Shown: positions 1 to 10,159, counted from the first letter of the stretch. The stretch is DNA of 64,000 bases from Clostridium intestinale DSM 6191 (GCF_900130055.1 NZ_FQXU01000018.1:1-64000); one strand, 5' to 3'. Notes: generated by a model from the letters alone, not told the origin. Translations and numbers: made by a program.

Positions 1-28
1 CTTGGTTATAATTTAATATTATAACTAT

Positions 29-104
29 TGGTGGGCACAACAGGGATCGAACCTGTGACCCCCTGCTTGTAAGGCAGGTGCTCTCCCAGCTGAGCTATGC
101 GCCC
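29..104 (-). tRNA. tRNA-Val (anticodon TAC)
   Basis: Read on the minus strand this folds as a complete 76-nt cloverleaf. The acceptor stem GGGCGCA pairs with TGTGCCC, the T arm is GGTTCGATCC, and the anticodon TAC sits in the loop CTTACAA. The 3' CCA is encoded (29-31). It is the third gene of a tRNA operon transcribed leftwards; further tRNAs may lie beyond the window edge. Confidence 0.97.
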
Positions 105-119
105 TTATTTTTTAAAAAA

Positions 120-204
120 TGGTGGAGGAGGACGGATTCGAACCATCGAAACGAAACGTAACAGATTTACAGTCTGCCCCCTTTGGCCACTCGGGAACTC
201 CTCC
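120..204 (-). tRNA. tRNA-Tyr (anticodon GTA)
   Basis: An 85-nt class II tRNA on the minus strand. The acceptor GGAGGAG pairs with CTCCTCC, the anticodon loop CTGTAAA gives GTA, and there is a long variable arm as expected for bacterial tRNA-Tyr. The T arm is GGTTCGAATCC and CCA is encoded. It lies 8 bp downstream of tRNA-Thr and 15 bp upstream of tRNA-Val in the same transcription unit. Confidence 0.97.
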
Positions 205-212
205 ATGTTTTG

Positions 213-287
213 TGGAGCTGGCAATAGGAATCGAACCTACAACCTGCTGATTACAAGTCAGCTGCTCTACCGTTGAGCCATGCCAGC
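213..287 (-). tRNA. tRNA-Thr (anticodon TGT)
   Basis: A 75-nt cloverleaf on the minus strand: acceptor GCTGGCA with TGCCAGC, anticodon TGT in the loop CTTGTAA, T arm GGTTCGATTCC and an encoded CCA. It is the first tRNA after the promoter at 325-353. Confidence 0.97.
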
Positions 288-324
288 GGATTTATCTTGA
301 TTCTTTACAGAACCGACAATGATT

Positions 325-353
325 AGTATAAGGGGATAAGTAATAAGTTTCAA
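325..353 (-). promoter_or_regulatory. Sigma-A promoter of the tRNA operon
   Basis: On the minus strand TTGAAA (348-353) and TATACT (325-330) are separated by exactly 17 bp. This places transcription start about 30 bp upstream of tRNA-Thr. It is the only good match in the spacer between the tRNAs and the gene at 460. Confidence 0.7.
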
Positions 354-459
354 CTCTTAAAATACCTCATTTACAGATATTATTACACTTAAACTCCTAT
401 TTTCTATATTTTTCTCCTTATTAGTCTATTATTTGATTTTTTCAAACTTTCTTTTAAAC

Positions 460-1071
460 CTATACACTAATATGATTTTCTATTTTTTCTATATCTATAT
501 AAGGACTGAGAATTTTTTTAACTTCTTCATAATCACTCGCTTTTAATCTATTTTTTAATATTTTAACTATATCTTTAGCTCCATCCACTTCATCTCCATT
601 ATCTAATATATCTTTGATTTGTGCATAATCAAAATTAGATAATTTACTTGCATAATAAAGCAATTTCGCTTTATTAGATACAGAAATTTTCTTCTCTATT
701 GTATTTTTATCCACCTTAAAAATCATACTTGCAGTCAAAGCCTCTTCTTCTTTTTTATCAGGTTTATTATAATTATTTTTAGAATTATCTATATATGAAT
801 CTTCATACTCATTACCTTCAACTTTAATTAATGGGTCACTATTTTCAGCTTTACCTTTGTCGTCTGCTTTGTTTTCCTTTTCCAATTTATCATTTTTTAC
901 ACTAGTATTATTTTCATTATTTGCTTTATCTACAACTTGTTTCTTAGATGTATTATTTTTAACTTGTACGCTTTGTTCCGTTGTTTTTTTAGGATTACTT
1001 GGATATAAGATAAAGACTACACTTATAATTGTTGCTAATATAACTAATATCGTTAAAATTTTTTTATTCAT
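460..1071 (-). CDS. Hypothetical membrane-anchored protein
   Basis: I do not recognise this 203-residue protein. Residues 5-24 form one hydrophobic segment (an uncleaved signal or anchor with no lipobox Cys). A low-complexity linker rich in Lys, Asn, Asp and Glu follows (about 25-110), then a predicted helical Lys/Ile-rich domain of about 90 residues. This architecture suggests a small extracytoplasmic domain tethered on a flexible stalk. The start is supported by GAGGTG five bases upstream. It is monocistronic, between the tRNA operon and divergent yyaC. A role in sporulation is possible from the neighbourhood but nothing in the sequence shows it. Confidence 0.7.
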   Translation of the reverse strand: MNKKILTILVILATIISVVFILYPSNPKKTTEQSVQVKNNTSKKQVVDKANNENNTSVKNDKLEKENKADDKGKAENSDPLIKVEGNEYEDSYIDNSKNNYNKPDKKEEEALTASMIFKVDKNTIEKKISVSNKAKLLYYASKLSNFDYAQIKDILDNGDEVDGAKDIVKILKNRLKASDYEEVKKILSPYIDIEKIENHISV

Positions 1072-1222
1072 TTTATCACCTCTCTACTATTAACCTTTAT
1101 TGCCATTATTTATCATTTTTATACTTTTGATATTATAATTTTTTATTATATATAATAACGTTCTTTTTGCTTGCATATATAATAAAGTACCGTTTATACA
1201 TCAAGTAGAAAGGATGGTTTTT

Positions 1223-1762
1223 TTGAATAAAGTTAAAGTAAATTATAAAGAAAATATGGCCTATTACGAAATAGCTTACTTCTTGAGAGACTATATAAAA
1301 GACAATACTGTAATAGTCTGTATAGGAACTGATAAATGTATAGGAGATTCTCTTGGACCACTAGTAGGTACATTACTAAAAGAAACTCTAATACCCTTAC
1401 CAATTTACGGAACTTTATCTTCACCTATCCACGCATTAAATATAGATAAAAAATTAGTTGAGATTAATAAAAATCATCCTAATTCTTTAATAATAGGCAT
1501 AGATGCTTGTCTAGGAGATATTAATTCAATAGGTGAAATTCATGTTAGAGATTATGCTATACATCCTGGAAAGGGTGTTGGAAAAACTCTTCCTGATGTA
1601 GGTAATGCCTCAATTATAGGAATTGTTGATTCAAGTAGCGCTACCGAAATTTTTTCTAATAGAACTATACGCCTTTCTTTAATAATGGATATGAGTAAAT
1701 CTATTGTTAAAGGAATAGTTCACTCTTACTATTTGAGTGATATAAAAAAACTTTCTATATAA
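1223..1762 (+). CDS. yyaC: Spore protease-like protein YyaC (DUF1256)
   Basis: YyaC-family sporulation protein of about 179 residues, the normal family length. The family is related to the germination protease GPR fold and is expressed in the forespore in Bacillus; its substrate is unknown. Visible family features are a GTDKCIGDSLGP motif near the N-terminus, a central IGIDACLG segment, and the HPGKGVGKTLPDVGNASI loop. The reading frame opens with ATG at 1214, but AAAGGA directly abuts that ATG. The TTG at 1223 is placed nine bases after the same site, so I choose TTG. The gene is divergent from the 460 gene and convergent with mbl. Confidence 0.88.
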   Translation: MNKVKVNYKENMAYYEIAYFLRDYIKDNTVIVCIGTDKCIGDSLGPLVGTLLKETLIPLPIYGTLSSPIHALNIDKKLVEINKNHPNSLIIGIDACLGDINSIGEIHVRDYAIHPGKGVGKTLPDVGNASIIGIVDSSSATEIFSNRTIRLSLIMDMSKSIVKGIVHSYYLSDIKKLSI

Positions 1763-1810
1763 AAATAAAATGCTACTAAAAATATAGAATTTTTAGCAGC
1801 ATTTTATTTT
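1763..1810. terminator. Bidirectional terminator between yyaC and mbl
   Basis: A long inverted repeat: arms of about 20 nt (AAAATAAAATGCT paired with AGCATTTTATTTT, one interior mismatch) around a short AT loop, with A and T runs on both flanks. It sits between convergent yyaC and mbl and can serve both. Confidence 0.8.
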
Positions 1811-1820
1811 TATAAATACT

Positions 1821-2843
1821 CTATTTATCTGAGATTAAAAACTCACCATGTCCTTTTTCTAAAGACGTTAATGCTTTTCCAGATCCTAAAACAACACAAT
1901 CTACTGAATTATCAGCTACATTAACTTTTACTCCAGTTTCTATCTCAATTAATTTATCGAATCCATAAAGCAAGGCCCCTCCACCAGTCATTAATATTCC
2001 TTTATCTATTATATCTGCCGCTAACTCAGGTGGGGTTTTTTCTAATACATCTCGAATTTTATCTATTATTAATCTTACTGGTTCTTCTAATGCCTTTGTA
2101 AGTTCTTCAGTAGTTACTTCTATATTATCTGGCAATCCAGTAATTAAATTTCTTCCTTTTACTATAGCCGTAACATTTCTTGAGCCTCTTAGTGCTGATC
2201 CAGCAGTTATCTTAAGCTCTTCTGCTGATTTTTCTCCAATCATAAGCTTGTATTTACTTCTTATAAATCTGATAATAGATTCATCAAACTTATCTCCAGC
2301 AACCTTAATTGACGCTCTTACAACTACACCATTTAGAGATATAATTGCTATATCAGTGGTTCCTCCACCAATATCGATAACCATTGTTCCATTTGGTTTT
2401 GAAATATCTAATCCAGCTCCTATTGCAGCTGCAAGTGGTTCTTCTATTAAAAATACTGACTTAGCTCCTGAATTTTTAGCAGCATCTACTACTGCTCTTT
2501 TTTCAACTTCAGTTGATTGTGATGGTACACATACCATAACTTTTGGGGCGGAAATTTTTCTTTTGCCGCAGCTTTTTTGAATAAAATGTTTTAACATTTT
2601 TTCAGTAATATCGTAATCAGATATTACGCCATCTCTTAATGGACGTACTGCAACGATATTCCCTGGGGTACGGCCAATCATTTTTCTTGCTTCTTCTCCT
2701 ACAGCTAGTACCTTATTTGAATTTTTATCTACCGCTACTACTGAAGGTTCTTTTAAAATAATTCCTTTTCCTGCCATATAAACTAACACAGTAGCTGTAC
2801 CTAAATCTATGGCTAAGTCGTTTCCCATCTTCCAAAACCACAT
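1821..2843 (-). CDS. mbl: MreB-family cell-shape protein (Mbl)
   Basis: Bacterial actin of the MreB/Mbl family, 340 residues, which forms membrane-associated filaments that guide lateral wall synthesis. The sequence has the actin phosphate-1 motif DLGTAT (about residue 13-18), the phosphate-2 motif DIGGGTTD (about 158-165), the EEPLAAAIGAG segment and the adenosine motif TGGGALL near 285. The assignment to Mbl rather than MreB proper rests on position: it lies directly downstream of spoIIID, as mbl does in Bacillus, and not with mreC/mreD. The start is supported by TAGGAG eight bases upstream. The N-terminal MWFWKMG could insert in the membrane. Confidence 0.9.
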   Translation of the reverse strand: MWFWKMGNDLAIDLGTATVLVYMAGKGIILKEPSVVAVDKNSNKVLAVGEEARKMIGRTPGNIVAVRPLRDGVISDYDITEKMLKHFIQKSCGKRKISAPKVMVCVPSQSTEVEKRAVVDAAKNSGAKSVFLIEEPLAAAIGAGLDISKPNGTMVIDIGGGTTDIAIISLNGVVVRASIKVAGDKFDESIIRFIRSKYKLMIGEKSAEELKITAGSALRGSRNVTAIVKGRNLITGLPDNIEVTTEELTKALEEPVRLIIDKIRDVLEKTPPELAADIIDKGILMTGGGALLYGFDKLIEIETGVKVNVADNSVDCVVLGSGKALTSLEKGHGEFLISDK

Positions 2844-2935
2844 TTTATATTCACTCCTATAATGATAAAATTCGAAAATATTTAAAGTTTTTCAACAATA
2901 TTCTCCTTTTTATATTATAATATGGAATAATGAAT

Positions 2936-3187
2936 CTATTCAATAGCCTTGTACTTTAATTTTGTAGCTTTTCCACCTCTAATATGCCTTTCAGCTTTAT
3001 TTAAATCTAAAATATATTTTGCTTCCTGTGCTATAGATGGGTTAATTTTAGGTAATCTTTCAGTCATATCTTTATGAATAGTACTTTTGCTAACACCAAA
3101 AACCTTTGCAGTTTTTCTAATTGTAGCTTTCGAATCTATTATATACTGAGCAACCTCTAGTACCCTTTCTTCAATATAGTCTTTCAA
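2936..3187 (-). CDS. spoIIID: Mother-cell transcription factor SpoIIID
   Basis: SpoIIID, an 83-residue DNA-binding regulator that acts in the mother cell after sigma-E, activating or repressing many sigma-E genes and sigK. A helix-turn-helix is visible (about residues 20-42, IRKTAKVFGVSKSTIHKDM), followed by the basic C-terminal helix containing HIRGGKATKLK. Length and sequence match the family throughout. The start codon is TTG, eight bases after a strong GAGGAGG. It is followed by mbl 92 bp downstream, the conserved Bacillus order. Confidence 0.95.
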   Translation of the reverse strand: MKDYIEERVLEVAQYIIDSKATIRKTAKVFGVSKSTIHKDMTERLPKINPSIAQEAKYILDLNKAERHIRGGKATKLKYKAIE

Positions 3188-3239
3188 AGCTGGATCCTCC
3201 TCATTTAGTTATATTAGTTAATATTTATTTAATGTTTTT

Positions 3240-3271
3240 AGAAATCAGCCATTTTATAAAATGACTGATTT
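3240..3271. terminator. Inverted repeat downstream of spoIIQ
   Basis: A hairpin with arms GAAATCAGTCATTTTA / TAAAATGGCTGATTTC (one wobble), just after the spoIIQ stop and before spoIIID. The following T run is poor, so it may be a weak terminator or an mRNA-end structure. Confidence 0.5.
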
Positions 3272-3287
3272 CAATTATATAAATCAA

Positions 3288-4055
3288 TTATTGTGTCTTA
3301 AGTGTAAAATATTTTAATGGATCAACTTGTTCACCCTTTGAATCTACCATTTGGAATTTCAAATGTTCTCCAACATCTTTATTAGTAAATTTCTTAGCTG
3401 TATTTCCAACTTTACCGATAACAGCTCCTTGAGTAACTTTTTGATCCTTTTTAACTTTGATATTTGAATCTAAGTTTGCATATTTACTCTTCATACCATT
3501 AGTATGTTTTATAACAACATACCATCCACTTAAATCACCATCTTCTTCTCCAACTTCTTCAACAATTCCTTCAGCTACAGCTACAACATCAGTTCCAACT
3601 TTTGCTGAAATATCGATTCCTTTTATACTTTCATAATTATTGGTATCAACTTTTACCATCTCAATACCATATGAAAACTTTCTTAATAATGTACCATCTA
3701 AAGGTTTATTAAATTTAACAGTATTTGTATTTGAAACGGTGGTTGATTTTTGTGTTGTGTTTTGAGAAGTTTTATTAGCATCTTTATTGTTGTCTGATTT
3801 TTCTTCATTTGACTTATCATTAGTATTTTTAACCTGATCAGCGTTATCAATTACATTGTTTCCACTAGAATCATTTATATTAATTGGTAAGTCATCCGAA
3901 CTATCCGCTACAGGTGGAGTTAAATCCGCTTTAGCTTTTCTTACTGAAATCGCTGCTGCACTAGCTACCACACATAGGCACAAAAATAAAATTACGTAAA
4001 AACTCTCCTTTCTAAGTAAGTTTTTTAATTTTTCAAATCTGTTCTTTTTATCCAT
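3288..4055 (-). CDS. spoIIQ: SpoIIQ, engulfment LytM-domain protein (degenerate active site)
   Basis: 255-residue forespore membrane protein. A single transmembrane segment lies at about residues 17-37, then a Ser/Asn/Lys linker to about 112, then an M23/LytM domain. SpoIIQ pairs with mother-cell SpoIIIAH to bridge the intermembrane space during engulfment. In the LytM domain the HxGxD motif reads IKGID, the catalytic YAHL His reads YANL, and the HxH motif reads HLK. At least three metal or catalytic His are therefore absent and only Asp and one His remain. It is probably a structural, non-hydrolytic LytM fold. The start is supported by GGAGGTG nine bases upstream. It lies between spoIID and spoIIID. 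Confidence 0.9.
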   Translation of the reverse strand: MDKKNRFEKLKNLLRKESFYVILFLCLCVVASAAAISVRKAKADLTPPVADSSDDLPININDSSGNNVIDNADQVKNTNDKSNEEKSDNNKDANKTSQNTTQKSTTVSNTNTVKFNKPLDGTLLRKFSYGIEMVKVDTNNYESIKGIDISAKVGTDVVAVAEGIVEEVGEEDGDLSGWYVVIKHTNGMKSKYANLDSNIKVKKDQKVTQGAVIGKVGNTAKKFTNKDVGEHLKFQMVDSKGEQVDPLKYFTLKTQ

Positions 4056-4151
4056 TAGTTATGAACACCTCCATTTGGTAGTCTGTCCTTTATAAACTAA
4101 AAAAATACAATTTTTCCATTACTTTTTTCTATTTTATTTCGACATTTTTTA

Positions 4152-4202
4152 CATAAAAAAAAGTTATATATGAATTAAAAATCTAACTCGTATATAACTT
4201 CT
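4152..4202 (-). terminator. Terminator of spoIID
   Basis: On the minus strand AGTTATATACGAGTT pairs imperfectly with AATTCATATATAACT and is followed by a run of eight T, immediately after the spoIID stop. Confidence 0.85.
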
Positions 4203-4210
4203 AAAATATT

Positions 4211-5269
4211 TTAATTTAGGTTAATTTCCTTTATATCTTTTATTTCTACCCCTTTATAATAATGCTTAAGTATCTCTTCACTTTTAGTACCAGCTTTAGC
4301 CATTACATTTGCTCCTCTTTGACTCATCCCTACCCCATGACCATAACCAATACACTCGATATTTACCTTTCCGTTAGCTACCTTAATGGTAAAATTAGCT
4401 GACTTTAGGTTTAATAATATCCTAAATTCAGTTCCTTTTATCTTAACTCCTCCTAATTTAACTTCCGCAACAGATCCACCAGGATTTTTACTTAATATAC
4501 TTACTGAACCATTTAGATTAGAAGCACTTAACTTCGCTTCTTTATATTTATTGTTAACCAACTTAATAAACTCTTCTACAGTTAATTCTTTATTTGATTT
4601 ATAACTTTTTGAATCTTCTTCTCCAGGAGAATCTACAGATTTTAAATAAGGTACATCTGATGCAAATACGGAAGCTGAATCTTCTGTCTTACCCCAGCTT
4701 GTTGAAAAAAACTGTGGATATAAAACTAGCTTACCTTCATAACTTAATACTTTTCCTTTAGTTTCTTGTACCGCCTGTTGAAACTTCTTCCAATAATTTT
4801 CTTCCTCTTCCTGAGATTTATCCCACATTCCCATTCTTTTCTCTTTACTAATATATACCTGGCAATGAACCGTATCGCATATATCAGCTCCATTAGCCTG
4901 CTCACAAGGAGTTACTATTCTTTTTAATGCATAAGTTCTTGCAGCAATAGCTTGTGCCTTTAAAGCCTCTATTTCAAATTCTGCTGGCATTTCTGCAGCT
5001 ATTACTCCCACTATATACTCTTCTAAATCCATCTCTTCATTTGAATTACTTTCAACATGATGAACTTTTATTTTTGAAAAGTCTTTATCATTAGTATTAT
5101 TATTTATGTTTGTATTTTCATCATCTTTAATTGTAGTATCATCTTTATTCTTAGGAGTAGCAATTTCTCCATTTAGTACTATTATAGGAATTAATATCAA
5201 ACATAATATAGAGGAAAAATATAATGCAACTTTTCTCATAATACCTGCATCAAAATTATATCTTTTCAT
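4211..5269 (-). CDS. spoIID: SpoIID, sporulation peptidoglycan lytic transglycosylase
   Basis: SpoIID is part of the SpoIID/M/P engulfment machine. It cleaves denuded glycan strands so the mother-cell membrane can migrate around the forespore. An N-terminal membrane anchor lies at about residues 12-34, then a polar Asn/Asp/Lys linker. The SpoIID domain carries the conserved segment VIAAEMPAEFEIEALKAQAI, whose AAEMP glutamate is the catalytic residue in the family, and the C-terminal GYGHGVGMSQRGA. The frame is open from a GTG at 5278, but that GTG is inside the Shine-Dalgarno GAGGTG; ATG 5269, six bases after it, is the likely start (352 residues). It follows murA, as in Bacillus. Confidence 0.94.
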   Translation of the reverse strand: MKRYNFDAGIMRKVALYFSSILCLILIPIIVLNGEIATPKNKDDTTIKDDENTNINNNTNDKDFSKIKVHHVESNSNEEMDLEEYIVGVIAAEMPAEFEIEALKAQAIAARTYALKRIVTPCEQANGADICDTVHCQVYISKEKRMGMWDKSQEEEENYWKKFQQAVQETKGKVLSYEGKLVLYPQFFSTSWGKTEDSASVFASDVPYLKSVDSPGEEDSKSYKSNKELTVEEFIKLVNNKYKEAKLSASNLNGSVSILSKNPGGSVAEVKLGGVKIKGTEFRILLNLKSANFTIKVANGKVNIECIGYGHGVGMSQRGANVMAKAGTKSEEILKHYYKGVEIKDIKEINLN

Positions 5270-5337
5270 AGCTATCACCTCATAATTAATTTACATAACT
5301 ATATATACTCAGAAATATGAAAGCTATGACAAATAAT

Positions 5338-5366
5338 AAAAAAATCAGCATAAGCTGATTTTTTTA
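5338..5366 (-). terminator. Terminator of murA
   Basis: AAAAATCAGC-TTAT-GCTGATTTTTTT read on the minus strand, overlapping the murA stop codon. It is a classical rho-independent terminator. Confidence 0.88.
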
Positions 5367-6623
5367 TTCATATATTCTCTCTATATCTGCACCTAACATT
5401 TTTAATTTTTCTTCAATATTAACATACCCTCTATCTATATGATATACTTCGCTTATTTCTGTTTCTCCTTCTGCTACTAATCCTGCTAATATCATTGCTG
5501 CTCCTGCTCTTAAATCTGTTGCTTTAACTCCTGCACCTGTTAATCTATCAACGCCTTCTATAATTGCTGTTCTACCATCAATTTTTATATTTGCTCCCAT
5601 TCTTAGTAGTTCTTGGACATGCATAAATCTATTTTCAAAAACTGTTTCTGATATAATACTTGAACCTTTTGTGAGACTTAAAAGAGCCATCATCTGAGCT
5701 TGCATATCAGTAGGAAAACCTGGATATGGCAGAGTTTTTATATCTACTGGTCTTAATTCTCCTCTTCCATCAACTCTCATTTTCCCATTTACAAGTTCCA
5801 TTATTACTCCACATTCTTTAAGTTTTTCAATAGTAGGTCTTAAATGCTCTTCATTAACTCCATTTATAGTTATTTCACTTTTAGTTATAGCTGCAGCAAC
5901 CATAAACGTTCCTGCCTCTATCCTGTCAAATATAGGCTTATATACTACTGGTTTTAGAGAATTAACTCCTTCAATAGTTATTTTTCCCTGTCCAGCTCCA
6001 TAAACCTTTGCTCCCATAGAATTTAAGAAATTTGCTAAATCCCATATTTCTGGTTCCTCAGCAGCATTTTCTATTATAGTGGTACCTTTAGCAAAAACCG
6101 CTGCCATCATTATATTTTCTGTTGCTCCTACAGAAGGAAAGTCTAAGTAAATTCGATTCCCTATAAGTTCTTTTGCCTTAGCTTCTACATATCCATGTCC
6201 TATGGATATTTCTGCGCCCAAAGCTTTTAATCCTTTTAAGTGAAGATCTATAGGTCTTGTTCCTATATTACATCCACCTGGATGCGATAACTTACAATAA
6301 CCAAACTTAGTTATCATAGGTCCCATTATTAAAAATGATGCCCTCATTTTTTTTATTAGTTCACTATTTGCATTATTAGGAATTAAATTTTTTGTATTAA
6401 TTTTTAATTCTCTTGTTATTTTATTTATTTCTACTTCAGCATTTAATTCTTTTAATACATTACATATAACATATACATCCTCTAAGAGTGGTGCCTCTTT
6501 TATTGTAATTTCATCTCCACATAAAATACATGCTACTATTATTGGGAGCACAGAATTTTTTGCAGAACTAATATTAACTTCACCAGCTAAAGTATTTCCA
6601 CCTTTTACTCTGATTTTTTCCAT
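5364..6623 (-). CDS. murA: UDP-N-acetylglucosamine 1-carboxyvinyltransferase
   Basis: MurA transfers enolpyruvate from PEP to UDP-GlcNAc, the first committed step of peptidoglycan synthesis, in the cytoplasm. The protein is about 419 residues, the family norm. The catalytic cysteine lies in the HPGGCNIGTRP loop (Cys118 from the chosen start), so the enzyme should be fosfomycin-sensitive in principle. The N-terminal Lys in ISSAKNSVLP and the LPYPGFPTDMQAQ loop are also conserved. ATG 6623 is five bases after GGAGG; the upstream ATG at 6635 is part of that site. It forms a unit with ywmB and spoIID, the ywmB-murA-spoIID order of Bacillus. Confidence 0.96.
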   Translation of the reverse strand: MEKIRVKGGNTLAGEVNISSAKNSVLPIIVACILCGDEITIKEAPLLEDVYVICNVLKELNAEVEINKITRELKINTKNLIPNNANSELIKKMRASFLIMGPMITKFGYCKLSHPGGCNIGTRPIDLHLKGLKALGAEISIGHGYVEAKAKELIGNRIYLDFPSVGATENIMMAAVFAKGTTIIENAAEEPEIWDLANFLNSMGAKVYGAGQGKITIEGVNSLKPVVYKPIFDRIEAGTFMVAAAITKSEITINGVNEEHLRPTIEKLKECGVIMELVNGKMRVDGRGELRPVDIKTLPYPGFPTDMQAQMMALLSLTKGSSIISETVFENRFMHVQELLRMGANIKIDGRTAIIEGVDRLTGAGVKATDLRAGAAMILAGLVAEGETEISEVYHIDRGYVNIEEKLKMLGADIERIYE

Positions 6624-6644
6624 GTTATCCTCCATAAACTATTG

Positions 6645-7295
6645 TTAATATGTTGAAACTATTAATGGTTCGCCAATAACCATATAAGAGTTTTTTTCAT
6701 ATGTGCAAATAGCGAAGTTTATAGTACTATTAGCCAATTCTGCCTTCCCAGTATATCCATTATTAATTTTTAAAGATGTATAGCTCTTTATTCCTACTGC
6801 TTTCAGCTCCTTGTCTAATACTTCTTCTAAATCTCCTTGTATATCTATTCTTCCCTTAAGTTCTTTAAAATATCTCACATCATATGATACTTCCTCTAGG
6901 AGATGATTTATATTTTTTTTAACCTCTTCTAGATTTTCCTTTTTATTCTTTGTTGAATATATAATTCTAAAAGAATTTTCTTCATCATTATATACATCTA
7001 CTTGAATATCATCTAATTCATTTAATATTTTATAAGAGAAAGAAGTAGTATTTTCTTCTAAAGATTTTTCTCCGTAAAATTCACTATTCATTTTGTTTTT
7101 TATTAAATCTTTAAAATCCTGGTTATTTAAATAACTTTTACCTTCAACTATTAAAGTTCTCTCAACATCCTTATAGTTCTCTAAAAACTTTCCTTCTAAA
7201 CTTTGAAAACCTTGGCATTTTAAATTGTACAAATTTAAAAAAGTTAAGAGAGAAAAAAGGAAAAGTACAACCATTGCAAATTTTTTGTACTTCAT
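6645..7295 (-). CDS. ywmB: YwmB-family protein (DUF1779, 'TATA-box binding')
   Basis: A 216-residue secreted or membrane-anchored protein with a hydrophobic N-terminus (about residues 7-24) and an extracytoplasmic alpha/beta domain. The family (Pfam 'TATA-box binding', DUF1779) has no known function; its name reflects fold similarity, not DNA binding. I recognise it mainly by position, directly upstream of murA and spoIID as in Bacillus, and by length. It ends 22 bp before the murA start and is probably co-transcribed. The location suggests a cell-wall or sporulation role. Confidence 0.8.
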   Translation of the reverse strand: MKYKKFAMVVLFLFSLLTFLNLYNLKCQGFQSLEGKFLENYKDVERTLIVEGKSYLNNQDFKDLIKNKMNSEFYGEKSLEENTTSFSYKILNELDDIQVDVYNDEENSFRIIYSTKNKKENLEEVKKNINHLLEEVSYDVRYFKELKGRIDIQGDLEEVLDKELKAVGIKSYTSLKINNGYTGKAELANSTINFAICTYEKNSYMVIGEPLIVSTY

Positions 7296-7412
7296 TATAC
7301 CCCCTACCTTTCCTCTTAATTATTGTCAAGGCAAAAAGCTTTTATTCACTTAGATATATTATTATTATATTAATTTTTTATTTTTTTGTGAATATTTTCC
7401 ATATTGTAAGCA

Positions 7413-7448
7413 TAAAATAAAACCCTAACACTGCTAGGGTTTTATTTA
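7413..7448 (-). terminator. Terminator of the atp operon
   Basis: The hairpin AAAACCCTAGCA/TGTTAGGGTTTT on the minus strand, flanked by A/T runs, directly after the atpC stop. Confidence 0.88.
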
Positions 7449-7853
7449 TTACAAATTATTTTTAATATCTATTCTAACTAGAGCTCTACTTAATGCTAGT
7501 TTAGCTCTTTTTTCATCAAATTTACTTGAATCTTTTATTCTATTTTCTGCTCTCATTTTGGCGTCCTCAGCTCTAGCAATATCTATTTCCTCTGGCCATT
7601 CACCTGATTCACAACAAAAAGTAAGCATACCATCATTAAAAGTTACAACTCCACTTGATGTAAATAGTACTTTTTTATTTTCTGCTTCATCTACAAACTC
7701 AGTTTTATTTGGAACAGTTATAACTGTTATAGGTGTATGATTAGCGTATATCTCTATATTTCCATCATTAGTTGGAATTACAGCTTTACTTACCTCACCT
7801 TCAAATAATTCTCTATCGGGAGTTATAATTTTTAAAGTATATTTTTTAGACAT
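7449..7853 (-). CDS. atpC: ATP synthase F1 subunit epsilon
   Basis: The 134-residue epsilon subunit of F1. It consists of an N-terminal beta-sandwich (MSKKYTLKIITPDRELFEGEV, ending near residue 85) and a C-terminal helical hairpin containing IARAEDAKMRAENRI. It forms the central stalk with gamma and regulates ATPase activity. It is the last gene of the atp operon, 23 bp after atpD, and is followed by a strong terminator. Confidence 0.96.
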   Translation of the reverse strand: MSKKYTLKIITPDRELFEGEVSKAVIPTNDGNIEIYANHTPITVITVPNKTEFVDEAENKKVLFTSSGVVTFNDGMLTFCCESGEWPEEIDIARAEDAKMRAENRIKDSSKFDEKRAKLALSRALVRIDIKNNL

Positions 7854-7876
7854 AATATTCTCCCTTCATAAAACTA

Positions 7877-9286
<1,410 letters not shown>

Positions 9287-9289
9287 TCA

Positions 9290-10138
9290 CTATTTTTGAG
9301 CCTCAGCTCCACCAACTATTTCAGAAATTTCTTGAGTTATAGCGGTTTGTCTGATTCTATTATATTTAGTATTTAATGCATCTAATAAATCACTTGCATT
9401 ATTAGTTGCTCCATCCATTGCAGTCATTCTAGCACTTTGCTCACTTGCCTTAGAATTAAGCATGCAATTTAATATATATGATTTCAAATAAATATCCAAA
9501 GTTCCTTCAACAACTTCTTCAATATTAGGTTCTGCTATAATGTTAGCTTTTTTACCTTCTATTTTATCCATTGGAAGTAGTTTAGCTTTTTTCATATTCT
9601 GTTTAACAGGGGAAATGAATTCAGCATATATTACATTTATTTCTGAAATACTTCCTTCTTTATAAAGTCTAATTGCATGTTCATAAATTATCTTAGCTTC
9701 CTTAACCGTTGGTACGTCTGGTATATCAACATATTCTGCTAATGTACTTTGATTATACCTCTTAAGATAAGATAATCCTTTTTGCCCTACAACCATAACC
9801 TCAGCATTTTCTGCATTTACACTTTGAGTCATAAAATAGTTTACTATATTTCCGTTAAACCCTCCACATAATCCTGTATCAGATGCAATTAAAATATATA
9901 ATGCAGGTCCCTGATTGTTAGCTTTAAAATAAATACTATTGTCATCTTCCTCTATAGAACTTATTAAACTTTCTGTTAAATCTTTTAAAGAATTAAAGTA
10001 TTTATCATTAAAAGAAAGTTGTTTTCTTGTTTTTCTAAGTTTTGAAGTGGCAACAAGTCCCATGGCTTTTGTAATTTTCTTTGTATTAGTTATAGACTTA
10101 ATTCTTCTTTTTATCTGGATAAGTCCCGCTCCTGCCAT
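9290..10138 (-). CDS. atpG: ATP synthase F1 subunit gamma
   Basis: The 282-residue central-shaft subunit. It shows the characteristic long N-terminal helix (IQIKRRIKSITNTKKITKAM), the central ASDTGLCGGFNGNI segment and a C-terminal helix with MDGATNNASDLL and NRIRQTAITQEI, which rotates inside the alpha3-beta3 ring. The start follows TAGGAGGTGG. It is separated from atpA by an unusual 154-bp repeat-bearing spacer, whereas the other junctions in the operon are short. Confidence 0.97.
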   Translation of the reverse strand: MAGAGLIQIKRRIKSITNTKKITKAMGLVATSKLRKTRKQLSFNDKYFNSLKDLTESLISSIEEDDNSIYFKANNQGPALYILIASDTGLCGGFNGNIVNYFMTQSVNAENAEVMVVGQKGLSYLKRYNQSTLAEYVDIPDVPTVKEAKIIYEHAIRLYKEGSISEINVIYAEFISPVKQNMKKAKLLPMDKIEGKKANIIAEPNIEEVVEGTLDIYLKSYILNCMLNSKASEQSARMTAMDGATNNASDLLDALNTKYNRIRQTAITQEISEIVGGAEAQK

Positions 10139-10159
10139 ATATCCACCTCCTAAAAGATG

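Noticed and set aside
2248-2580. Plus-strand open frame of about 110 codons inside mbl, and similar long opposite-strand frames in other genes (e.g. 32139-32606 in ispE, 13944-14327 over atpI, 36915-37301 in sipL).
   Set aside because: Each lies antisense to a well-conserved gene, lacks a ribosome site and has a Ser/Thr/Pro/Ile-rich, reversed-codon composition typical of shadow frames.
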